A stretch of 55,768 bases of DNA, from positions 1 to 55,768 of the forward strand of contig JAGQOH010000014.1 of NCBI GenBank assembly GCA_020427635.1. Direction: 5' to 3'. Of this stretch, positions 1 to 7,528 are shown in pieces; the stretch's first letter is position 1, and every line of letters begins with the position of its first letter. Both the position numbers and the translations under genes were made by a program. Below the pieces are notes generated by a model. That model was given only the letters and a program-made list of their open reading frames with translations. It was not told the DNA's origin and did not search any database. This DNA comes from Phycisphaerales bacterium (lineage in GTDB: Bacteria; Planctomycetota; Phycisphaerae; Phycisphaerales; UBA1924).

Positions 1-378
1 GACATAGGCGCCGAACTCGAGGCCTCGGAAGATCGCGACGTCGGCGACCGCGACGTCCAGAACCTCAATCGGCAAAACATCATCGCGCAGGCTCACGAGC
101 GGCGTGCCCAGTTCCATTGGCAGGCCGATTGCTCGGGCGCCCTTGGGGGTGTCGGCGTCGGCAGCACCAAAGGTGAACGAGCCCCAGACCTTGAAGCCGT
201 CCTCGGTTTCGAGTTTCGAGCCCAGGATGCCGGGAATGACACAAACAGGCGTGCGCTCGTCGCCAATGCCCTGGGCGGCGGTGTTGTAAATCGCCCCGAG
301 ATTGGGCTTGGGCGGCGTCGCGGTGCAGGACGCGATGAACAGCATCAACACAATGGATACAAACCGGGCGGTTCGCAT
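1..378 (-). CDS. LCAT-like alpha/beta-hydrolase lipoprotein (3' end outside window)
   Basis: The first 126 codons are open to the window edge, so the C-terminal part is missing. The start is the ATG at 378, preceded by GAGGAG six bases upstream. The N-terminus is a lipoprotein signal: a basic MRTARF, a hydrophobic core, and the lipobox IASC with Cys at residue 18. After a short linker comes VCVIPGILGSKLE, the first strand and oxyanion-loop motif typical of the lecithin:cholesterol acyltransferase/phospholipase family of alpha/beta hydrolases. The catalytic Ser, Asp and His would lie in the unseen part. It is probably a membrane-anchored lipase, acyltransferase or esterase; the substrate cannot be inferred. 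It lies just downstream of galE on the same strand (10 bases), so the two may be cotranscribed. Confidence 0.7.
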   Translation of the reverse strand, partial: MRTARFVSIVLMLFIASCTATPPKPNLGAIYNTAAQGIGDERTPVCVIPGILGSKLETEDGFKVWGSFTFGAADADTPKGARAIGLPMELGTPLVSLRDDVLPIEVLDVAVADVAIFRGLEFGAYV

Positions 379-388
379 GGCAGGCTCC

Positions 389-1420
389 TCAACTGCGGTA
401 GCCGTCTGCATGGGCTTCGAACCAATGGAATGCAGATGCGACGATGTCATCAAGCGCACTGTGCCGTGGCGACCAACTGAGTTCGCGCTTGGCGAGTGAG
501 GCGTCGGCATAGACAACCGCGGGGTCGCCCGGACGGCGCGGGGCGGTGTTGCTGGGAACGGGCTTGCCCGTGACACGTGCGACGGCTTCGAGCACTTCCC
601 GCACCGAATAGGGCTTGCCAATGGCGATGTTGTAGCGCTTGACCTGGCGACCCTGTGCGCGCTCGAGGGCCAGGAGGTGCGCATCAACGAGGTCTTCGAC
701 GTGGATGAAATCGCGCACGGCGGTGCCATCTGGCGTTGGGAAGTCTGTGCCGCAGATGTCGATGGCGGGCGCGCGGCCCAGGGCGGCAAAGATGGCACGG
801 GGGATGAGGTGCGTCTCAGGGTTGTGGTCTTCGCCTAGAACGCCATCACTATCGGCGCCGGCGACATTGAAATAGCGCAGGAATGTGCAAGCGAAGTCGC
901 GCCCTGTGCGATGCTCCGCGTGTGCGTGTGCCGCGAGGAGTTGCTCGCCCATGAGCTTGGTCCAGCCGTAGGGTGATACGGGAAGCCTGGGCGAGTCTTC
1001 GGTGACGGGCATGGCGTCGCGCGGAAGGTCGCCGTAGACCGAGCAACTGGAAGAGAAGATGAATCGAGTGATGCCTGCGCGTGCGCACTCGGCGAGCAGT
1101 GCGATGAGGCCCGTGACGTTGCACTGGAAATACTCGATGGGCTTGTCGACACTCTCGGCGACATAGGCAAGGGCTGCAAAGTGCATCACGGCGGAAATGT
1201 CGTGGTTGGACAGAACTGTGCGCACCAAGTCGGCATCGGCGACGGCACCCTCGACGACGTCAAGGCGCCCTGGATAGCCCGCACTCAGCAGTTCGAGGGG
1301 GCTCATGTGCCCCCGGCGGAAGTCATCGAGGGCCGTCACGCGATGGCCGGCGGCCAGCAGCGCCTTGACGGCGTGCGAGCCGATGTATCCAGCGCCGCCC
1401 GTGACGAGGATGTGCTCCAC
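389..1420 (-). CDS. galE: UDP-glucose 4-epimerase
   Basis: The protein (343 aa) is of usual GalE length. It interconverts UDP-glucose and UDP-galactose in the cytoplasm, linking galactose use with surface polysaccharide synthesis. The N-terminal Rossmann motif GGAGYIGSH binds NAD. The short-chain dehydrogenase catalytic elements are present: FSSSCSVYGD with the catalytic Ser/Thr region, and YGWTKLMGE carrying the Tyr-x3-Lys pair. The later RYFNVAGAD and DGTAVRDFIHVEDL segments are classic GalE signatures. The start is GTG at 1420, directly before the conserved EHILVTGGAGYIG strand. The gene lies upstream of and close to the LCAT-like lipoprotein gene. It could be a related UDP-sugar epimerase (GlcNAc or glucuronate), but the motif pattern fits GalE best. 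Confidence 0.92.
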   Translation of the reverse strand: MEHILVTGGAGYIGSHAVKALLAAGHRVTALDDFRRGHMSPLELLSAGYPGRLDVVEGAVADADLVRTVLSNHDISAVMHFAALAYVAESVDKPIEYFQCNVTGLIALLAECARAGITRFIFSSSCSVYGDLPRDAMPVTEDSPRLPVSPYGWTKLMGEQLLAAHAHAEHRTGRDFACTFLRYFNVAGADSDGVLGEDHNPETHLIPRAIFAALGRAPAIDICGTDFPTPDGTAVRDFIHVEDLVDAHLLALERAQGRQVKRYNIAIGKPYSVREVLEAVARVTGKPVPSNTAPRRPGDPAVVYADASLAKRELSWSPRHSALDDIVASAFHWFEAHADGYRS

Positions 1421-1567
1421 ACGGCGAGGGTATCGCGGGGGGCGATAGCTGGCGCGGGTCGGCGCGTGTGGACGATGAAGCTGCAGCCTGGCAGGCCGGT
1501 GGGCTTACAATCCCCAGGCTGCCCATCTGCGGCACTCCCAAACGAAACCCCGACATTTGGAAGCGAC

Positions 1568-3619
1568 ATGGCGAAGAAGACCCAAGGTGGTTCGCAGGCG
1601 ACTAGCACAACCGCTCCGAGTAGCGCGATGGCGGGGCCAGTGTTTGGACTAGGTGCCCTGCTGTTGATCGCGGCGGTGGTGACCACGGCGGTGCTGTCGT
1701 TGAGCTACATCCCGGGGTTTGTGCCGCCCGGGTGTGGCGAGGATGGCGGGTGCGCCAAGCTGAAGGACCATTGGGCGTCGCATGTGCCGGTCGTGAACTG
1801 GCCCGTGGCATATGTGGGGCTGGCGTACTTCGCGGCGGCGCTGACGGTGTGGCTGCGCAGCAAGAAGAGTGGACTGCATCCGGCAGCGGCGTGGGTGGCG
1901 CGCCTGGGCGGGCTGGCCAGCGCCGCGTACATCGTGATCATGCTGCAGAAGGGGACGATCTGTGAGTGGTGCCTGGCGACACACATCATCAACCTAGTTT
2001 TTGTGGGGATGGTGGAATTTGCCACGCCGCGCGATCGGTTGTCGAAGAGCGGCAGCGTGTGGAAGCCGGCGTTGACGGCCTTTGCGTTGGCGACAGTTGC
2101 TGCGGGCGGCGTGCAGGCGACGGCGCTGTCAAAGGAAAAGGCGAAGGATGACGCGGCGATTGCGGACCTCGTCGACGAAATCGCCCCAGCGAAGAGCCCA
2201 ACGAAACAGCCGGGCGCGAACGCAAACGCCCCACAGGAGCAAACGCCCCCACCGCCGTCACAAGGCGAGACCACGACGACGAGCGATGGGCGAACCATCA
2301 CAATCACCCGTCCACCCGCCGCAGGAAAGCACACCGAAGCCATCGCGCAGCTGGTTGACGTGCCCTATGACCTAGAAACACATGGGCCCGGGCGGCAGGG
2401 ATTCACAGGTCGGTATCTGATCGGACCCGAGATCGCACAGGTGCGTATCGTGGCATTTTCGTGCTTGCAGTGCCCTGACTGTCGCGCCGTGAAGAAGGAG
2501 ATCCTGGAGCTTCTCAAGGCGCGCCCGGGGGAGGTTTCGTTCAGCCACAAGCACTATCCGTTCAACAGTGAGTGCAATCCGTATGTCAGCCGAGGCATTC
2601 ACATTGATGGATGCAAGGCGTCGCACATCGTCGAGGCGGCGGGCATGCTGGGCGGACCGGGCGCGTTCTGGGAGATGAGCAGTTGGTGCTTTGACCAGTT
2701 CAGTCGATTGCCCAAGCTGGATGACGGCGCGCTGAGCACCAAGCTGGCGGAACTTGGGATCGACCAGGCGGCGTTTGATCATGCGATGAACGCGGCGGCG
2801 ATCGATGAAGCGATCAGTGCGGATGTCGAGGAGGGGCATGCACTGGGCTTGAGTTCGACGCCCATGGTGTTTATCAACGGCAAAGAATTCAGGCGCTGGC
2901 AGCGATATGGCAACTTGACGATCGCGGTTGAAGAGGTGCTGAAGCGGCAGCCGGCACCAATGGATGCGACGGGCGACCTGCCCGAGAGCGCGCTGGCGAA
3001 ATTGCTGAGTGATTGGGAGCAGAACACGGCAATGCCGGATCTGCGCAGCCCGTGGGGCTATGTGTACGGCACGCCGGAGGCGGAGGCCAAGGCGACCGTG
3101 ACGGTGTATGGGTGCTATGCATCCGGGCGCACGCGCGAGGTGGACCGGTTCATTCGTGCGTATGTCGATGAGCACCCGGGCGTGGCGTATCGCTTCCGGC
3201 TCTACCCAATGAGCGTCGGTTGCAATGCAGGTTTCAAGGGCATCCCCGGTCAGGGCGCGTGCGAGTATGCGCGAGCGGCACTGGCAGCGGGCCGATTGGG
3301 TGGATCAGACGGTTTCTGGAAGCTGCACGCATTCATCATGGACAAGGAGATGGTTGAGGGACCTGGCCCAACAGCGCTCGTCGATGAGCTTGCGGCCTTG
3401 GCGCCGTCGCGCGATGAGGCGGAAGCAATGTGGCGTTCGGATGCAGTGGATCGGGCGCTGCTCCGCGAGACGCAGACGGATGCGACGCTCTCACGCATGC
3501 GTATCGAGGGTGTGCCGCGCGTCTTCGTCAACGACAAGTGGGTGATGAACTGGCGCTGGGAAGGCCATTTGGTGGTGTACGACTGCCTGGACGCAGCGTT
3601 GGAGGCCACGGGGCAGTAG
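1568..3619 (+). CDS. VKOR-DsbA-DsbA fusion, thiol-disulfide oxidoreductase
   Basis: This 683-aa membrane protein should drive disulfide formation in the periplasm. Residues about 22-180 form a vitamin K epoxide reductase (VKOR) domain with several membrane segments: a loop Cys pair (C56, C62) and the active CEWC motif (C132, C135) that would pass electrons to quinone. A Pro/Thr-rich linker (about 205-260) follows. Next is a DsbA-like thioredoxin domain with C302-PD-C305 and the cis-proline loop SSTPMVFINGKEF. A second, similar domain (about 510-680) has GVPRVFVNDKW but only one Cys at the active site (GCYASGR), so it looks redox-dead. The start is the ATG before AKKTQGG; a longer reading from 1181 would run over the antisense galE gene and is not believed. 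VKOR-thioredoxin fusions are known; two thioredoxin domains in one chain are less usual. Confidence 0.85.
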   Translation: MAKKTQGGSQATSTTAPSSAMAGPVFGLGALLLIAAVVTTAVLSLSYIPGFVPPGCGEDGGCAKLKDHWASHVPVVNWPVAYVGLAYFAAALTVWLRSKKSGLHPAAAWVARLGGLASAAYIVIMLQKGTICEWCLATHIINLVFVGMVEFATPRDRLSKSGSVWKPALTAFALATVAAGGVQATALSKEKAKDDAAIADLVDEIAPAKSPTKQPGANANAPQEQTPPPPSQGETTTTSDGRTITITRPPAAGKHTEAIAQLVDVPYDLETHGPGRQGFTGRYLIGPEIAQVRIVAFSCLQCPDCRAVKKEILELLKARPGEVSFSHKHYPFNSECNPYVSRGIHIDGCKASHIVEAAGMLGGPGAFWEMSSWCFDQFSRLPKLDDGALSTKLAELGIDQAAFDHAMNAAAIDEAISADVEEGHALGLSSTPMVFINGKEFRRWQRYGNLTIAVEEVLKRQPAPMDATGDLPESALAKLLSDWEQNTAMPDLRSPWGYVYGTPEAEAKATVTVYGCYASGRTREVDRFIRAYVDEHPGVAYRFRLYPMSVGCNAGFKGIPGQGACEYARAALAAGRLGGSDGFWKLHAFIMDKEMVEGPGPTALVDELAALAPSRDEAEAMWRSDAVDRALLRETQTDATLSRMRIEGVPRVFVNDKWVMNWRWEGHLVVYDCLDAALEATGQ

Positions 3620-3653
3620 GCGAACCAATGGTGTGCGCGTTGTGCGTCGCGCG

Positions 3654-3935
3654 TCAGGCGGCTGCAGGCGTGATCGCTTCGCGGAGGCGCTCAACGATGC
3701 GTGCGTGAGTGCGCCGGACTTGCTGATCGGTCAGGTCCAGTACCTCGGCGATCTCACGACTACTCATGCGCTCGACATACCACAGCACAACAAGCAATCG
3801 CTCATGCTGGGAGAGGGCATGCAAGATGGTTTCGCGGATGGCCTGGAAGAGAGAGGCTGAACTCTCTCGACAGCCCTCAGGGGCGGGGGCATCTGCACAG
3901 GTGGCGCCAGGGGCGTGGCGTGTCTCTTCCCGCAT
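3654..3935 (-). CDS. Small sigma-70 region 4-like DNA-binding protein
   Basis: This 93-aa protein consists almost entirely of a helix-turn-helix like region 4 of sigma factors. From residue 40, SQHERLLVVLWYVERMSSRE is followed by IAEVLDLTDQQVRRTHARI, the usual arrangement in which the second helix recognises the -35 element. No region 2 is present, so it cannot be a complete sigma factor. The first 30 residues are low in structure and contain two cysteines. The start ATG at 3935 has AAGGAG eight bases upstream (CTCCTT at 3943-3948 on the plus strand), a strong ribosome site, which supports a real gene. It ends 34 bases from the convergent VKOR fusion and is divergent from the thioredoxin gene. 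It may be a transcription regulator of the LuxR/sigma-4 type; the target is unknown. Confidence 0.7.
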   Translation of the reverse strand: MREETRHAPGATCADAPAPEGCRESSASLFQAIRETILHALSQHERLLVVLWYVERMSSREIAEVLDLTDQQVRRTHARIVERLREAITPAAA

Positions 3936-4128
3936 TTCGGTCGCTCCTTGACCACGTTGGGGAACAGGGGAAACAAGTTGTGACGCCGTCGAGTCCGTTC
4001 GACGACGTGGAGGATGCTACAGGGTCCTGATAACCTACACAAGTGCCCGCTGGGAAGGTTGGCGGGAAATCTTGGACAAAGCGCGCAAGTTGCGCGCCTT
4101 TGCACCCCAGTCGATTGGAGCAATGGCG

Positions 4129-4725
4129 ATGGCGCAGACACCCTCGACGATGGTCTCACTCGGCAACCCGGCAAACCACTTCAATCTCCCTGACGTCGTG
4201 AGCGGCAAGCAGGTCTCGCTCGCGGATCTGGCGGGCGGCAAGGGGCTGCTGGTGATGTTCATATGCGCGCACTGTCCATTCGTGATGCTGATCAACGAAC
4301 AGCTTGCGGCCCTTGGGCGGGACTATGGCGCCAAGGGACTGAAGATCGTCGCGATCTGTTCGAACGATGTGACAACGCATCCGGACGATGCGCCGGAGAA
4401 ACTCAAGGCGCAGGCAGAGACGTTTGGCTTCACGTTCCCCTACTTGTACGACCGGACGCAAGAGGTGGCAAAGCTATACCAGGCGGCGTGCACTCCTGAC
4501 TTCTTCCTGTACGACGCGGAGCGACGTCTGGCCTATCGGGGGCAACTTGATGACGCGCGGCCCAAGAATGGCAAGCCCGTGACCGGCAAGGACCTGCGGG
4601 CGGCGATTGACGCGGTGCTCGCCGGCAAGGCGCCGAGTGCGACCCAAACGCCCAGCATTGGGTGCAACATCAAGTGGACGCCTGGGAATGAGCCGGCATA
4701 TGCGACGGCTGCTGCGGGCTCATGA
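4129..4725 (+). CDS. Thioredoxin-like AhpC/TSA-family protein
   Basis: The protein (198 aa) has the peroxiredoxin/thioredoxin fold: NPANHFNLPDVVSGKQVSL, then strand and active site VMFICAHCPFV with C46-x2-C49, and later TPDFFLYDAERRLAYRGQLDD. This pattern marks the cytosolic redoxin family of about 190 aa often called thioredoxin family protein (PRX-like 1). It probably reduces a disulfide or peroxide, but the substrate is not known. No signal peptide is visible. ATG 4129 is preferred because GGAG (4117-4120) lies eight bases upstream; ATG 4123 is too close to that site, and TTG 4072 is possible but weaker. Its stop overlaps the start of the ferredoxin-NADP reductase gene as ATGA, so the two are translationally coupled and the reductase may supply its electrons. 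Confidence 0.8.
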   Translation: MAQTPSTMVSLGNPANHFNLPDVVSGKQVSLADLAGGKGLLVMFICAHCPFVMLINEQLAALGRDYGAKGLKIVAICSNDVTTHPDDAPEKLKAQAETFGFTFPYLYDRTQEVAKLYQAACTPDFFLYDAERRLAYRGQLDDARPKNGKPVTGKDLRAAIDAVLAGKAPSATQTPSIGCNIKWTPGNEPAYATAAAGS

Positions 4726-5684
4726 GCGCATCGATGTCGGCGATTGATCCGGTGCTACGCGAGGTGAGGCTGCATGTGGCGCCGCCGCACGAGACGGTCA
4801 CGGCGGTGATTACAAAGAACGAGTTGTGTGTCCGTGGGCCCAAGAGTGCGAAGTATGTTCGGCACATCGAGTTCGACGTATCCGGAACGGCGCTCGAAGG
4901 AGCATTTGCCGCGGGGCAGAGCTTTGGCGTGGTGCCGCCTGGTGTGGACGAGATGGGTCGGCCGCACCAAGTGCGGTTGTATTCGCTGGCAAGTCCAAGC
5001 GCCGGTGAAGACGGCGCGGGCAAGATCCTGTCGACAACGGTGAAGCGAACGTTCTTTGAGCACCCGGAGACAGGAGAACTGGTGCTGGGCATTGCATCAA
5101 ACTATCTCTGCAACCTGCAGGTTGGCGATGCGATGCAAGTGACCGGGCCCAATGGCAAGCGCTTCGTGTTGCCTGTGGACATTCAGGCGCACGACTATCT
5201 GTTCATCGCGACGGGCACGGGCGTTGCGCCGTTTCGCGGGATGCTGCTGGAACTGCTTGCGCGCGGGTGCGAACGACAGATCACGTTGATCATGGGCTCG
5301 CCCTACACGACAGATCTGCTTTATCACGAAGAGTTCGAGGCACTGAGCAAACAACACGCAAACTTCCGCTATCTGACGGCGATCAGCCGCGAAGACAACG
5401 GGCCCGCACTTGGGAAGCTCTATGTGCAGGATCGCCTTCGGGCATCGATGGAGGTGCTGCGTGGGCAACTGGCGAGCACATCCAACCTGATCTACATCTG
5501 CGGCATCGCGGGAATGGAACTTGGCATTTTTCAGGCGTTGGCGAGTGAGCTCCGGGGGCCGGCGCTCGCGGGGTACCTTGCGATCGATCCTGCAGTCGCA
5601 GGCGACGTGGGAGCGTGGTCCCAGCGGATGATCCACCGCAAGGTGAAGCCGACGCGGCGGGTGATGCTGGAGGTTTACGCCTGA
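4722..5684 (+). CDS. Ferredoxin--NADP(+) reductase (plant type)
   Basis: This 320-aa flavoprotein matches the plant-type ferredoxin-NADP reductase family. It exchanges electrons between NADPH and ferredoxin or flavodoxin in the cytoplasm. Visible elements in order: the FAD-binding RLYSLAS at residues 85-91, a second flavin loop around VKRTFFE, the NADP-binding GTGVAPFRG at 165-173, and ICGIAGMELGIFQAL near the nicotinamide pocket. The chain ends in VMLEVYA, with Tyr next to last where this family has a terminal aromatic residue that stacks on the flavin; the extra Ala is a small oddity. It starts at ATG 4722, overlapping the redoxin stop codon. Coupling to a thioredoxin-like gene suggests a role in redox supply or oxidative defence rather than photosynthesis. 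Confidence 0.88.
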   Translation: MSASMSAIDPVLREVRLHVAPPHETVTAVITKNELCVRGPKSAKYVRHIEFDVSGTALEGAFAAGQSFGVVPPGVDEMGRPHQVRLYSLASPSAGEDGAGKILSTTVKRTFFEHPETGELVLGIASNYLCNLQVGDAMQVTGPNGKRFVLPVDIQAHDYLFIATGTGVAPFRGMLLELLARGCERQITLIMGSPYTTDLLYHEEFEALSKQHANFRYLTAISREDNGPALGKLYVQDRLRASMEVLRGQLASTSNLIYICGIAGMELGIFQALASELRGPALAGYLAIDPAVAGDVGAWSQRMIHRKVKPTRRVMLEVYA

Positions 5685-5769
5685 TGGCGAGGCCATCGCG
5701 AAGCTGATTGAAAGTTGGACGAAAGTCGGCGCATTGTCGAGCCGAACCAAACGGGGCAGGTCCGATTAT

Positions 5770-5785
5770 TTCCCCTCGTGGGGAA
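5770..5785 (+). promoter_or_regulatory. Hairpin just upstream of the receiver gene ribosome site
   Basis: TTCCCC, the loop TCGT, and GGGGAA form a perfect 6-bp stem. It ends seven bases before the CGGAGG ribosome site (5793-5798) of the receiver-domain gene. There is no T-run, so it is not a terminator by itself. It could stabilise the mRNA 5' end or tune translation; no known riboswitch is recognised. Confidence 0.25.
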
Positions 5786-5806
5786 GAGAGGTCGGAGGCT
5801 CCGCCC

Positions 5807-6157
5807 ATGCGTTGCGTGCTCGTGATTGATGATTCGCAATCGTGCCGAGCTGCGGTTCGGCTGGCGTTTGAATCAGACACCACCCAGGTGATTGAAGCGG
5901 TGGATGGCGAGCAGGGCTTGCTTGCCGCGGGCCCACATGCGCCCGATGTGATCGTGATGGGGATGAGCCTGGCGGTCGTGCATGGCGCCGACTTGGTGCG
6001 CGGGCTGCGCATCGCAGCGCCGAGTGCTCAGATCATCGTGGTGTCAAGCGAGGCCGTGTGCCCACACGCGATGGAAGCGGGCGCGGATGCTGTGGTGACC
6101 CGACCCGTGTGCGCCACGACGCTCCGGAGCATCGCCAGGCCGCGCACTGCGGCCTAG
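5807..6157 (+). CDS. Degenerate response-regulator receiver domain protein
   Basis: This stand-alone CheY-like receiver (116 aa) begins MRCVLVIDDSQSCRAAV, so the two metal-binding Asp residues (D8, D9) are kept. The phospho-accepting Asp after strand 3 is replaced: the segment reads PDVIVMGMSL, with Gly52 where Asp belongs. The conserved Lys before the cis-Pro is Arg (TRPV, R99). It is therefore a pseudo-receiver that probably signals by binding and not by phosphorylation. The start is ATG 5807 with CGGAGG eight bases upstream; an in-frame start at 5708 would add a tail with no receiver homology. It stands alone between ferredoxin-NADP reductase and a convergent PPIase gene, and about 1.4 kb from cheB. 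No output domain is present. Confidence 0.75.
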   Translation: MRCVLVIDDSQSCRAAVRLAFESDTTQVIEAVDGEQGLLAAGPHAPDVIVMGMSLAVVHGADLVRGLRIAAPSAQIIVVSSEAVCPHAMEAGADAVVTRPVCATTLRSIARPRTAA

Positions 6158-6169
6158 GACAGCAGCGGC

Positions 6170-7384
6170 TCACTGCGGCTTGTTGTTGTCGCCAATCTCA
6201 ATGACGCCGTCCTTTGACTTCAGCGTTTCGCGATAACCGACGAGCGTGGTCTCAACGATGACGTCTGCATTGGGCGGAACATCGCACCACATCCACCATG
6301 ATGTGCGCAAGCCCTGCTCGCCCAGTGCCATCTCAGCCGGGATGCGGGCGTAGGTCGTGCCGCCCTCTTTCATCGTGAGCAGGACCTGCTGGAGGCCCAC
6401 GAACTTGTTGAGTGCGGGGAGCGGAAAGGTCTGCACCTTCTTGGGCTCATCGGCAGTGCGCCACCACACACCGCCATCGGTCAGCCAGGCAGTGACATCG
6501 ACAATGACGGTGTCATGCTCTCCCGGGGCGCGGCCTTCTCCAACCTTGGCCTCGGCGTAGGTGATCCCGGTGTCGCGCAGGGGCTTGCCGTTGGCTTCGA
6601 GGGCGGCATTGGCGGCTTCAAAGTGCTGAGCGACTTCCTTGTTGCGCTGCTCATGCTGCTTTTCCTCCTCGAGCGCGGGGGCATGCCACTCTGTGGCCTT
6701 GGCGTCCCACTCCGCAACGGCAGCCTTGGCCGAATCAGACAGATCGTCCCAAGTCACCATCTTCGCAGCGGTGATCGTCGGCATGGGCCAGTTCGGGACG
6801 TCGGCCATGCCATTGGGCAAGCGACCGGTTGGCACGTCGCGGATCTTGTCAACAACATCGAGTCCTTCTACGACGAAGCCAAAGACCGCGTAGGCGGCGC
6901 CATCGCGCGGCGTGTCAAGCATCGCGTTGTCGACGGTATTGATGAAGAACTGGCTTGTCGCCGAATCATGCACCTGTGTTCGTGCCATGGAGAGGCTGCC
7001 GCGAATGTTCTTGAGGCGATTGCGCCACTCGTTCTTGATGGGAGCGCGATTCTTCTTCTCGTTGAGCTTCGGCATGTATCCCTCTCCGTTGGGATTGGGG
7101 ACCGACTCGGCGGTGAAGCCTCCACCCTGAATCACGAAGCCGGGGATCACGCGGTGGAAGACCACACCGTCGTAAAAATGGTCGGTGACATACTGCTTGA
7201 AGTTGGCGGCGGAAATGGGTGCCCTGTCGTTGTCGAGCAGCAAGGTAATCGCGCCCTGGGTGGTCTCCATGGTGACGAAGTCGTAGTGGTTCTTGAGGTC
7301 TTTGGCGTCGGCCTGGGCCCGGGCGGACGCGCCCAGGGCCAGAGAGGCAAACAAGACGAGAAGGGCCAAGACTGTGCGCTTCAT
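6170..7384 (-). CDS. Exported cyclophilin-FKBP fusion peptidyl-prolyl isomerase
   Basis: This 404-aa protein catalyses cis-trans isomerisation of prolyl bonds, probably in the periplasm. Residues 1-23 form a signal peptide (MKRTVLALLVLFASLALGAS, then ARAQA). A cyclophilin domain follows at about 35-215, with FYDGVVFHRVIPGFVIQGGG, the typical active-site strand with Arg and Phe, and TSQFFINTVDN. A charged helix (about 235-280) links to a C-terminal domain of FKBP character: a GEHDTVIVDVTAWLTDGGVW stretch, LQQVLLTMKEGG, and IPAEMALGEQG. The FKBP part has diverged and may be inactive. The start is ATG 7384 at the signal peptide. It lies 144 bases after cheB on the same strand and may be its own unit. 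Two PPIase folds in one exported chain is uncommon. Confidence 0.82.
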   Translation of the reverse strand: MKRTVLALLVLFASLALGASARAQADAKDLKNHYDFVTMETTQGAITLLLDNDRAPISAANFKQYVTDHFYDGVVFHRVIPGFVIQGGGFTAESVPNPNGEGYMPKLNEKKNRAPIKNEWRNRLKNIRGSLSMARTQVHDSATSQFFINTVDNAMLDTPRDGAAYAVFGFVVEGLDVVDKIRDVPTGRLPNGMADVPNWPMPTITAAKMVTWDDLSDSAKAAVAEWDAKATEWHAPALEEEKQHEQRNKEVAQHFEAANAALEANGKPLRDTGITYAEAKVGEGRAPGEHDTVIVDVTAWLTDGGVWWRTADEPKKVQTFPLPALNKFVGLQQVLLTMKEGGTTYARIPAEMALGEQGLRTSWWMWCDVPPNADVIVETTLVGYRETLKSKDGVIEIGDNNKPQ

Positions 7385-7528
7385 GTGTGGCTCCGCGTTG
7401 AGGTCGGATGGGAGTTGAACTGCACCGCAAGGCATGCGGCGACGACGCGCCGATCGCGCAGACAGGGATGGTACCCCCGAGGGCCCCGTTGGGTTGTGGA
7501 TCGCCTGGATCTTGGTGGGTGTCCCGAG

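Noticed and set aside
1181..1567. N-terminal extension of the VKOR fusion upstream of 1568
   Set aside because: It lies over galE in antisense and carries no homology; the membrane domain starts soon after ATG 1568.
5683..5697. Hairpin GATGGC-GAG-GCCATC after the ferredoxin-NADP reductase gene
   Set aside because: It has no T-run and starts within the stop region; too weak to call a terminator.
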